Positions 27,801 to 39,800 of a stretch of 64,000 bases of DNA are shown piece by piece; position 1 is the first letter of the stretch; every line of letters begins with the position of its first letter. Origin of the DNA: Ypsolopha sequella (lineage: Eukaryota; Arthropoda; Insecta; Lepidoptera; Ypsolophidae); contig OW203987.1 in assembly GCA_934047225.1 (NCBI GenBank), positions 6,909,501 to 6,973,500 on the forward strand, read 5' to 3'. Made by a program: the position numbers and the translations under genes. The notes under the pieces were generated by a model that was not told the origin of the DNA, did no database searches, and was given only the letters and a program-made list of their open reading frames with translations.

Positions 27801-30800
27801 TCCATGAATTGGCAACTGTTTGTTTATAGAAAAGTGTATAAACTTAGTCTTCTTTACATGAACGACGTCTGTATTTCTCTCTTTTTTATTTCCAGTATAG
27901 AAAAAAATTATACAACTTCCTAAACTTTGCGTGAAAATGAGGCAATATTCACGATATCTTGACAGCTATTATGATGGTGTTTCATTAAATTTTGCTTTTT
28001 GAGCTGTATAGAGACGTAGTTAGATGTCACTAGATAATACTTATGAAAAAAAATATGAAGGGAATAAGCTGTTGACTTTATATTCAGTTTTTACCTTTTG
28101 TATGAATCTTGAGAAAAATCCAAGCATAAAGGGGCCAAGAGGCTTCTTAATTTAAGAACATATACTGTAAACTTTGTAAGGGCAACTGAAATTTTGTTTC
28201 CATTTTGCGCGGGTATGTTTCTTTGGAAAAGTGGTTCAGTATGATCAGTAAGAGTATGTGATTGCAGTCTATTTACACCCGGCATATCTACGCAGTTAAA
28301 ATCCGTGTCTTACGTGCCGCTATTATAATTGTTCAATTCGGGTCAACTAAATTGGCGGGTATTAGTCTAAATTACCCTTAAGAGGCGCCATCCAGGCGTA
28401 AACCTCCATACAAACGCTATCACAAAATTGTGGGGTCTCTATGAAATGTCGTATTTGTATTGTATTAAAATAGATATTTTAGGCTGAGTCCATTGCAATT
28501 ATCCAGATCTATGTTAAATTGGAACTAAAAATAGCGAAATTTGAGTAATATCTGAACAACAAACCCATAAAATACGTAAGTTTAACGGTTTTTTACCAAA
28601 AGTGTAGCCAAATGTACTTTTACTGTTTTAGATAAAATAAAAAAATGAAAACGAGTGATACTTCGAAAATGTTATCTAGATTAATCATAACCAAAAATAA
28701 TGTTTGAAAACGTCCACAATCTTGACAAAATCATGTTTCTCCTGAAACAAGTTATCAATTTTACGCCCGCGACGAAATCGGCACGATTGTATTGTCTTCG
28801 CAAGATCAAACTTGCATATTGGCATATTAGATGGAGCGTGCATATTATAGCGAAATGGAACAGCATGACATTTGGCTGCGCCCACAACTGAGTTGGTCGC
28901 TACACGATGTCTGCTCTTAACGCAGTAAGAGCGAAAAGTTGTTCAGCGGAACTTTTCCAGGCGGCTGCTGTTGGACGGCGTGACACGTGCGGTTTCGGGT
29001 CCAGTTTATTTTCACGACCTCGTCTCGTCAGAGGCGAGCTACACTCTGCTCAAGAGATTCGCGCACTCGTGGCATAAGAAGAGCAAAATGTGGCAGATTG
29101 GGTGAGGCGCACCGGCAAGCATCATATATTTGTAAGCGTCTTGCGCAGAATGCGCGAGAGGCCACGCCCGCGTTAAGGCGTATGACCACGCTAAATAAGC
29201 AACTCGATGTGTGTCGGTACAAATATCAACGGAAACGACATTGAAATAATGTTCATTTCAGCCTGCCTTGAAAAGTGGCTGTTACGACAACCACTGCGTC
29301 TCCGGCTAGCGCAAAATAGGAGAAAATAATACTTTTTACATGGACGCCATGAAAGGAAAAAAAATTTAAACTTAAATTTTTTAGATCTAAAAATGTCCTA
29401 TAATTTGGTGAAATAATAATTAAAATCGCTTTAGCCGTTTGGAAGGAATAAGAGAAGTCTTTTGTTAATCATGTGAAACTTTCGATGACTTTCGATTTTT
29501 TTTGTCAAAACTTACAATAGAAAAACAGTTTATGAAACTTGAAATTTATTTTTGACTGTATAATGCCTATCATATATTTTTATGAAAGTTTTTGGACCAC
29601 CCGTGTGGGAGGAGTAGGCCTTCAAAGACAGGTCCAAATTGCAGTTGGCGTATCCATTCGCCTTAAGGTGGGAAGATGTGGCCGGGACACCGCGCTTTAT
29701 AAAAAAGAGCATAAAGCGCTGTAGGGGGCGCACAGAAAAGGCAACGGTGCGTGACCAAGTGCAAGATGCACCGTTGACCTACGTCCCCGGATTGGCCCAC
29801 TATATGACCTTAATGTCGAAAGTGGGTTTGGGATGGTGGCGGGATTGGTGGTACACAACCTTCCAAGGTTTGACACATAAAAGAAAAAGCATGTTTGGAA
29901 GTAATTTTAAACTGATTCAGGGATCTTGTTAAATACTTAATTTGTTCAAATGTTTATTTACCAAAAACGAAACATATGTACTCTGAATAGAATTTATATT
30001 ATATTTTTACAACTTGGCAATCGTTTGTATGCACATTTAACCTACCTATTATCATTACGCATACCGCTTCTAATAATAAAACATTTATAATATTGTTAGT
30101 GTATTTCCTTAGGCATATACTGTCAGCTGCTATTGTCTACAATCACAACATGCTCTTTTTCTTGCAAAATATTTTTTACCTTTTGCAGCAGCTGAGAAAG
30201 CCTCCCATAAGTCATGTTCGCCAGCTTTTTAACGCACAAAATTACCCTAGAATAATAATATCACAGATATGACACATAGGCGGTCCAAGTGAATATATCA
30301 GACTGGAACATCAAGCGGTTTCCCAGTGTGTGACTCAGACAATAACATTGGCGAACTGTACGCTATTGGCTGATTGAAGTGAACTGATAAAACATCTTGG
30401 TTTGTACAATACTACATGCGGTCGTATGTAACAACGGGCTGGTCACTTCATCTTTAAATTAGGACTGCGACCTACTTCGTAGTAATATTTCTATGCATAT
30501 ACAGGGTAGCGCGTAGAGATGCGTCAGTATGGGAAAATCTAAACTACAGGGACGGGGTAATTTACTCCAAGGAGTCCTTGGCACGGACTCTCGTCTCGTC
30601 TGTTTCTTTGAAAGAATTCAAATTAAAATTCTTTATTTTGTAAAGTAGGTATACATAATACACTATTTACAAGATGATAATAAATATTTTTACTTAATAA
30701 AAGCTTTTTTTACTGTTTTATTATATATATATATACAGATTTTTATGAATGTTATAGTTGAAATTAAATAAAAAATAAAACTTTCGATATATATTTCGAC

Positions 30801-33800
30801 CCACTTGGGGCCGTCGTCAGTCGAATATGGAATAAATAGATAAAATAGAGTTAACAATAACATTAAAAAAGAAAAAAACTTAACCTATTTTCTTAACCTA
30901 TTTCATTCACCTTTTTGCTCTCATCTGGTGAAGGTGGAGAAGGGTGTGTCTGTCGGTCAGTGTTGTCTGTTTAGTCCGGCTCCGTAGTGGGCACCAAGTG
31001 ACCAAATGTAAGACGATTCCCAAGTTCTCAGTTCAATGTCAGTCAAAGGGGGGTGAAATGATTTAATGATACGAACGGTGAAGCAGTTGTTAAATGAATG
31101 AGAATGAGAGCGAGCATGTGTGGGTATAGGTAAAGTGTTATTAGGTATTGAGTCTGTAGTGTGTCGATGATGGTTCATTCTAATATGGAGCGCATTTCTT
31201 GTCTCACCTACGTAGAATGCCAGACAGTGCCGGCATTCTAGCAGATAAATGCAGTTCTCTGTTTTGCATGAAGTGTTGGGTTGTGTGGTGTAGGTGTTTA
31301 ATGTGTGGTGTGTGTTGATTTTTGTGTCTGTTTTAATGATGGGACATGTTTTACATCGTGGTCGTTGGCATGGAGCGGTACCATGTGATGTGATTAATGG
31401 ATTGAGATGAGTAGGATATTTTGGTTTAGTTTTAGTGAAATATGATCTGAGGTTCGGGTTCTGTCTATAGCAGATTTGTGGGTTTGTGGAGAGGACGTTT
31501 TTGGTTTCGTCGTTTTGTTGTAGGATGGGAATGAAATCATTAATGAGTTTTTTGAGTTTATAACTGCCATTGAAGAATGTAGTTACTAATTTGGGGTTGT
31601 CGGATGAGTTGGGTGATCTATTTTGAAGGTTGTGATATCTTGGTCTATTGTATAAATGTTTCTGTAGGAATTGATGAGGGTAATTTCTGCTACGGAGGCC
31701 TTGGTTGATTTTTTGGTGGTATTGCTCGAGTGATTCCTGGTCACTACATATCCGACGACCACGAAGTGATAGTGAGTATGGGATTGATTTTTTGATATGT
31801 GGTGGATGACAACTAGTGAAGTCGAGATATTGTAGTTTATTTGTAGGCTTGAAGTGAACGGAGGTGCTGAGTTTGTTGTTATTGTCAATGGTTATGTCGA
31901 CATCCAGAAAGGTGATAGTGTTTGAGGAGACGGTATGGGTGAATTTAAGTGAAGAATGGGCGTTCAGTCTGTCAATGAAGTCTTTTAGAGAATCGCTACT
32001 GTGTGGCCAGATCATGAACACGTCATCAATGAATCTTTTCCACACAAGAGGTTTTTCAGGTTCTCCTGCCAAAAATGTGGTTTCTATTTTTTATTTCTAT
32101 TTCTATTTCTATTTCTATTATTCAATAGAAACCACATTTTTGGCAGGAGAACCTGAAAAACCTCTTGTGTGGAAAAGATTCATTGATGACGTGTTCATGA
32201 TCTGGCCACACAGTAGCGATTCTCTAAAAGACTTCATTGACAGACTGAACGCCCATTCTTCACTTAAATTCACCCATACCGTCTCCTCAACACACTACAG
32301 ACTCAATACCTAATAACACTTTACCTATACCCACACATGCTCGCTCTCATTCTCATTCATTTAACAACTGCTTCACCGTTCGTATCATTAAATCATTTCA
32401 CCCCCCTTTGACTGACATTGAACTGAGAACTTGGGAATCATCTTACATTTGGTCACTTGGTGCCCACTACGGAGCCGGACTAAACAGACAACACTGACCG
32501 ACAGACACACCCTTCTCCACCTTCACCAGATGAGAGCAAAAAGGTGAATGAAATAGGTTAAGAAAATAGGTTAAGTTTTTTTCTTTTTTAATGTTATTGT
32601 TAACTCTATTTTATCTATTTATTCCATATTCGACTGACGACGGCCCCAAGTGGGTCGAAATATATATCTAAAGTTTTATTTTTTATTTAATTTCAACTAT
32701 AACATTCATAAAAATCTGTATATATATATATAATAAAACTATTTACAAGACAAATTTAATCTTGAAAAAATACATTTAATAAAATAATAAACGTACATGA
32801 ACTAAGATTATGCTTATTTTGCGAAATCCATCGCTATGAATACTCTAAATATTATTAGAGTGCATTACAAACTAGAAAATATCAATCAGAAACAAACCCA
32901 AAGACAAGAATTTGAAAAAATGCCCCGGGCCAGGATTCGAACCTGCGACCTCTTGTTATCAAGACAAGCGCGTTACCAATTGCGCCACCGAGGTTCCTAC
33001 CCAGACCGGTGAATTTTTCCGTCATACTTGTCCACTGTTATTTTTGCTTCTGCCTGATATACTAGCTTGTACGGCACATATTATAGAACGATCACACGGA
33101 TTTCACGCCTTGTTCTGAAGAAACAGATTTTTTCAAATTCTTGCCTTTGGGTTTGTTTCTGATTGATCTTTTCTGGTTTGTAATGCACTCTTATAATATT
33201 TAGAGTACATGAACTAAATTAAAAGTGAGTATATTTAATTTATGCAGCAATGTATATTATATACGATTCAAATAATAGCTAAAATCAATAATTATACACT
33301 ACATACTACTACTACATATACGAATACATGCCTAACTCCACCCATTCGATTAGTCGTACTAAAAAGAAGGGCAAGAAACTCAGCAAGTATTTTTTTCCTT
33401 TTTTTATAATTTTTATTACATGCTAAAACATATACTATACAAAGTGCTTATTTCTATTTTCTCAAACATCGACGACGTGAGTCCTTTGAGCGAATTTCTT
33501 TTTTCCCTATTGTTTAGATTTTCCCCATACTGATCCAACTCAACGCGCTACCCTGTATAACAAACTCTAGTGCCTGTGGTCCACTGGTTCAGACGTCTCG
33601 ATTGCTAATCCAGTGATTGCAGGTTCAAATCACGTAGGGGCATGTTTGTATTCGGTCTGTGTGCTTCGGATGGCATTTTTAGGTGAATACATACTCCAAC
33701 TGCAATTTGGTCCTGTCTTTGAAGGCCTACTCCTCCCACACGGGGGTCCAAAAACCTTAAAAATAATAGATTTGATAGGCATAATGAAGTAAAAATGAAA

Positions 33801-36800
33801 ATTAAAGTTTAACATTTTATTTTCTGTTGTTATTTTATGACAAAAAAAACGAAACTTATGGAAAGTTTCATATGATTTTCGCTCGAATTCTCTTACTCGT
33901 TCTGAATGCCTGAAGCGATTTTGATGATTCTTTCAAAAAAATTATAGACAATTTTTAGATCTCCAAAATCTTTTTTTTTTTTTATTTTTCCCTCCATCGC
34001 GTCCCAATGAAAAGTATTATTTTCTCCTGTTTTGCGCTGCCCGGCGACGTCCTAATGCAGTGCGCGCTGATATGAACGTTATTTCAAAATAGTTTCTGTC
34101 GATATTTGTACGGATACATGTCGACTCGAGATCTCGTTACAGGACAAATAATGCGGTTGAGAAATTAACAAAAAAAATTAAATTAATCATCCACCATACG
34201 GAACCCTAAGTACGCGAGTCTGACTCGCACTTGGCCGGTTCTTTTATTATGCTAAAGATAATAAGAGATGGTAATTCGACTCAAACTCATTCAAAATCCC
34301 GGTCAAGAGAGCCGAACCCACGCGTTGAGGGTTTCAAGAGAGCCGAACCCACGCGTTGAGGGTTTCAAGAGAGCCGAACCCAGGCGTTGAGGGTTCCAAT
34401 ATACCGGGTAGATGTTTAGTCGCAAAAAATCCAAAAAGATATTTCGAACTCTTCTATACATCATACGAAAATCTTTTCTTTTACTCCCCAAATCCCCCGA
34501 ACAACGGAGGACCTCCTTGATAAAGCAATTGCGATTGCGAGAATAACCTTGAGATTCTGTAGGCGGGACATAGTCCACCAACTAATAAACTTCTGTAGGA
34601 AGTATCAGTTTCTGTAGGCGGGACATAGTCCACCAACTAATAAACTTCTGTAGGAAGTATCAGTTTCTGTAGGCGGGACATAGTCCACCAACTAATAAAC
34701 TTCTGTAGGAAGTATCAGTTTCTGTAGGCGGGACATAGTCCACCAACTAATAAACTTCTGTAGGAAGTATCAGTTTCTGTAGGCGGGACATAGTCCACCA
34801 ACTAATAAACTTCTGTAGGAAGTATCAGTTTCTGTAGGCGGGACATAGTCCACCAACTAATAAACTTCTGTAGGAAGTATCAGTTTCTGTAGGCGGGACA
34901 TAGTCCACCAACTAATAAACTTCTGTAGGAAGTATCAGTTTCTGTAGTCGGGACATAGTCCACCAACTAATAAACTTCTGTAGGAAGTATCAGTTTCTGT
35001 AGGCGGGACATAGTCCACCAACTAATAAACTTCTGTAGGAAGTATCAGTTTCTGTAGGCGGGACATAGTCCACCAATTAATAAACTTATGTAGGAAGTAT
35101 CAGTTTCAACTTGATATCTCTTACTTGAATAAAATTTATTGAAAAAGGCGTTACTTTGCGGAAGTCCATCATAAATTTGTGGATATATTAATAATTTGCA
35201 ATATTCCGCTAAACACTCTTACCATGTTATTCAAAATGCAGACTCAAGCACCGCCCGCCCTCCCGCATAAAACATGCACAAGCAAAGCAAGCAGTACGAG
35301 CACAAAATAAAGCAATCTTAAATAACAAGCAAGAAAACTTATCGACACGTGTTTCGCCTCTAAACGAGGCATCCTCGGGATGTGTAGTCCGCCCGACCGC
35401 TCGACAGCAAATGAATGAAAAAATGAAACACGTATCGATAAGTTTTCTTGCTTGTTATTTAAGATTGCTTTATTTTGTGCTCGTACTGCTTGCTTTGCTT
35501 GTGCATGTTTTATGCGGGAGGGCGGGCGGTGCTTGAGTCTGCATTTTGAATAGCATGGTAAGAGTGTTTAGCGGAATATTGCAAATTATTAATATATCCA
35601 CAAATTTATCTCTTACTTGGCCCGACAGACAGATCGTCTTGACAGACAGATAACAAAGTGATCAAGTCAATTTTTTTGGAGGTTAATGAACTGCGGTTCA
35701 GATGATCAATTAATTAAGTCACGTTGAGGTACGGAACCCAAAAACACCACAGCTCGGATAACAATGGCTCAGTTATCTTTTTGCCAAACGATAAGAAAAC
35801 TGAGTCTTACTATCCTTTGAATATTGCTATCTTTCGTTAGGTAAAAGAGGCAACCCTGAGAGATTAAGTAACGTTTACAATAAAGCAGATTCTAAAGGCT
35901 TTGATTTTAGTTTCAGGGCTGTCAAACTAAATTTTCTTTATTGCAAAATGGTCTTTATATGTTAAGGGGGTATATCCGCAAAATCGACACTTTTTGAAGT
36001 TATTAATCTGCTGTTCAAAAGAAGTCCCAAGCTTAGAATAATTCTTTATTCTAAGGTCCCAAGTTAAATGAATTAGTAAAACAATTTTGGGACATTTTTC
36101 TAGATTTTTAACCGACTTCAAAAAGGAGGCGGTTCTCAATTCAACTGTATGTTTTTTTTTTTTTTTTTTGGACTATCAGAAACACGATTGGAAGAATTTC
36201 ACTCAATAGAAATAATAATTGAAATGAGGTCTAAATTTACACTTTTTTTGATATTTTGACAAATTGGGATCTAGCATACAAACTTCAAAAATATTTATTA
36301 AGATGGATTTTAACTTTTTGTCACTATCAGAAACACGATTGGAAGAATTTCACTCAATAGAAATAGGTAATAATTGAAATGAGGTCTAAATTTACACTTT
36401 TTTTGATATTTTTACAAATTGGGATCTAGCATACAAACTTCAAAAATATTTATTTTTAATGGGTTTTAACTTTTTTTCAATGTTCCCCGATTCCGTTCCT
36501 CTCGCACTGCGGGTCTTTCCGGCAGGAGTAACGGGGACTTTTGCACGGACGATATATAACCTTGAGAACAGAAGCTAAATTACTATGAAAAATTTCAGAT
36601 TTCCGCAGTACTTAAGGTTCGGTGTTCCGAGATTCGGGGTTCGGGGTTATGGCTTTTTAAGACGGTAAAAATTCAAATTTCTGAACAAAATAAATACCAC
36701 TTGTTACCTTACAAGATGAAGTGCAGGTTCATTAAAAAAAATCACGGCAATAATGTATAGTAACTTCAGAAAAAAAACAGGAATTTCAAGAAAATCTCTT

Positions 36801-39800
36801 GAAAATCATTGCAACGCTACGGGTGTAACCTGAACTTGAAAATCCTGTTTTTTTTTCTGAAGTTACTATACATTAGTGCCAAGATTTTTTTTTAATGAAC
36901 CTGTACTTCATCTTGTAAGGTAACAAGTGGTATTTATTTTGTTCAGAAATTAATATTTTACTATCTTAAAAAGCCATAACCCCGAACCCTGTGTTGCCCA
37001 ATCTCAGAACTCCGACCCTTAAGGGTCCCACGAATCGACGGATGAACTCCGCGTTATCTCGCTCAGAGTAACACACCCTGTCTTAATGAAGTTGTAGTTT
37101 TTGCCGTAAATGCCCATAAGTCAGTACTTCCGTTCCTATTCAATGATATCAACACGGATTTAGAACAGAGGGTGTATGTGGATATCAATGTATTTGGAAA
37201 TTATATATGGCTTTAATAATTAACTAGACAATGGTATCGTTTCGGCATAACCCGTCTTAACTTATTTTACAGGACTAACCTTATTTTAAGCGTCCTGTCT
37301 TTTTCTTTCTTTATCGAAAAGACAAGGACAGAACGCGTTAATTAAGTTTAGTCCTGTCAAATAAGTTAAGATGTACTTCACCGAATCGGTACCAATGTTA
37401 AGAGGCTATGCGAATTTTATTTTCGTCACAGTCACTCCAAGCGAAAAATCGCGCAGTGCGAGAGGGGCGGATTTAGGGCAAAAGGGAAAAAAGTTTGTTT
37501 TATATTTTTATTAAAAAAAAAAAATTGCTAGCAAAATTTCAAATATCAAATCGCTAGATATTGTTGAAACACACCTAATAAAATATGTTTGAGTTTTGTA
37601 TATGGTTCTTATTCGTCAAACGAGGAGAAAAAGTGTGTTTGAAGACCTCATTTCAACAATTATTTCTATCAAGGAAAATTTATCCAAACATGTTTTCCAA
37701 TTTCAAAACCCTAGATTATATAGTCAAAATGCATATACCAGAAATGTATAAAAATTTTCCGTGTATTTCACGTTTTTTTTTTCGCATATCGCGTTAACGA
37801 GAATTGCTTGTTAGATATGTGCTAAACTAAAAAAAAAACTAAAAGTAAAGCCTTCGGAATCGGCTATATTGAGTGGTTAAATAAACTGGTTAGTAGGACA
37901 ACTCGTGTCAGTGACATTTAGGCTGCTAACATGACCTAATAAATGGTTTTAATTGGTTTACGAGACTCTGAGGAACCCAAATGTAAAAAATTCTAAAAAC
38001 CCAAATTGTAATTCACTCTCTGCTTTTGCATCTATAGAAAAAAAAAAAACACTGCACTCAATTAGCTACTAATCTTTGTAACGCTTTACTTTACAAACGC
38101 TTATTTGATTACGAAGTTTGTAGGTGCGTTCCAATTTTGTAGTTCATGTTTTTAGGGTTCCGTAGTACCTAACAGGTATAAAAGGATCTTTTACGTTGTC
38201 CGTCCGTCCGTATGTCACAGACTCATAAATTTAGCACCGTTAAAGATAAAGACTTGAAATTTGGCACAAAAATAGCCACATAACATGGTGGCAAAAGAAT
38301 TTGAAAATTTTTAAATTGTTCAAAATATTTCCAATACAAAAGAGAGAAAAAAATATTTAGTTATCCTAAAAATACAATATGGGTATCAACTTGTAGATAT
38401 ATTATATACTTTAACTATATTTACTGGTTTCGAGAAATCTTTGAAAAACCACAAATAAATGAATGCTTTTTCAAAAGAAATCTGTCAATCAAGAAATTGT
38501 GCCGTATTATTTCTGGTATCCCCACGTCATTGTGTAGTAGTTGGTACCTACTCGCAAATGTTACTTTAGCTGTCTGTTCCGCGTTTGTCGAAGTATAAAG
38601 AGCAATTAATAGGCCGATAGAAGTAGATTTATTTATGAAACATAGTATTTTATACATGAAATATACTCTTTTTTACTCGTCTATTTTAATGTAAAAATCA
38701 ATTGAACTAAACATTATAAGTACCAGAAAAAAAACTTTAAAGTAAAATGAAAATTGTGTTCACTTAAATTTTATTAAGTAATAAACTTATAATAAAAATA
38801 AAGGAGTAAATTATATACTGCAATATATAAATATGTATGTTTAAAACCACCAAGTACAAATAGCAATGACATGCCTAACTTCGATTAGTCTTGCTAAGAA
38901 GAAGAGCAAGAAACCTAGCATCTTATCAACATGAGCAAAGACGGTCACGAAACGAAATTTCATTAAAGGTTTTTGTTTTTCGTTTATTAGGAAACAGTAG
39001 GTATGACTGCATAATACCAGTTTAATGTCACTGGACCAAGGTTGGACATAAATTGAACATGGCCACATTTGTAACAAAGGAAAACCTGTCCTTGAAACTG
39101 AGGCCACTTATTACAAGGTGCAAATTTCCAACAGTATGATACGCTTATTGTGGTCAGAGAATCATCGAGCGCCAGCTATCATAGTCAATAAACACTATAT
39201 CAAAACTTTTTCCGAGAATGTTTATTTTTGTGATATGACATCGTTCACCTAAATTCGTCTTACTTCAGCTAATAAAGATCGACGTACACTAGACGGTGTC
39301 TAGTGGCTGAGGTACGACGAATATTGGCGAACGATGACCTAAACCAAAACTACTAGCAGATAGATAATAATGTATAGTAGACAGATATTCAAATTTCTAC
39401 AAGCGTGCGGTTACCAAAGAAATAGGGAAAACCAATACGTACCTAACTTTGTACCTAAAACAATTAAACAGTTATAGAATTAAATTAAACTGGAGGATAA
39501 TTCATATAAGTTCCCTTCAATAACTAATAGTTCGGACTCTCACTCACAACCCCATATCGCGGCAACCGCTTGACCGATTTGAGTCATGTTCGAACTTAAA
39601 AATTATTTTCGTCTCATTTACTCGCCTACCGAATTTCAAGACGTTCCGATCAACGATACTCGAGTTATCGTCAGACAAACATTCATACATATATACATAA
39701 AAATGGCGGATTGTTCAAGTAGACCCGAATAACTTCGCTCGTTTTCGTTCAAATGGTCGACTATGGTCGGGAATCTGCTGAAACTGATCAGCTATCCTGG

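Larger units (their letters stand above)
30675..32737 (-). mobile_element. Penelope-like element, inverted-dimer structure (PLE-B)
   Basis: Flanked by a 13-bp target duplication, ACTATTTACAAGA (30662-30674 and 32738-32750). The two ends are inverted copies (TTTCGATATATATTTCGACC / GGTCGAAATATATATC). One long coding arm (minus) and one internally deleted arm (plus) meet at a (TTTCTA)n centre at 32083-32118. Such partly inverted structures are typical of PLEs. Only the C-terminal part of the polyprotein is present. Confidence 0.92.
30611..33390 (+). repeat. Interspersed repeat (as at 20233), split by PLE-B and a foldback
   Basis: Segments 30611-30674, 32738-32850 and 33205-33390 read together as the same backbone as 20233-20960 (TTTGTAAAGTAGGTATACAT ... 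GTACATGAACTAAATTAAA) and end with CGATTAGTCGTACTAAAAAG and GGGCAAGAAACTCAGC. Confidence 0.7.
30497..33558. mobile_element. MITE with TIR TACAGGGTAGCGCGT, split by nested insertions
   Basis: The left end TATACAGGGTAGCGCGTAGAG with CAGTATGGGAAAATCTAAAC pairs with the right end AGATTTTCCCCATACTGA ... CGCGCTACCCTGTATA. About 2.9 kb of other elements lie between the halves. Confidence 0.75.
35882..37869. mobile_element. TTAAAGCCGATTC MITE split by nested elements
   Basis: The left half 35882-35960 (GCAGATTCTAAAGGCTTTGA), a middle piece at about 36560-36590 (GAACAGAAGCTAAATTACT) and the right half 37825-37869 (AAAGCCTTCGGAATCGGCT) are in order. Everything between has inserted later. Confidence 0.7.

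Noticed and set aside
31864..32313. Plus-strand 149-codon frame across the PLE centre
   Set aside because: Its first half is antisense to the PLE ORF and its second half is the inverted PLE copy; it is a junction artefact.
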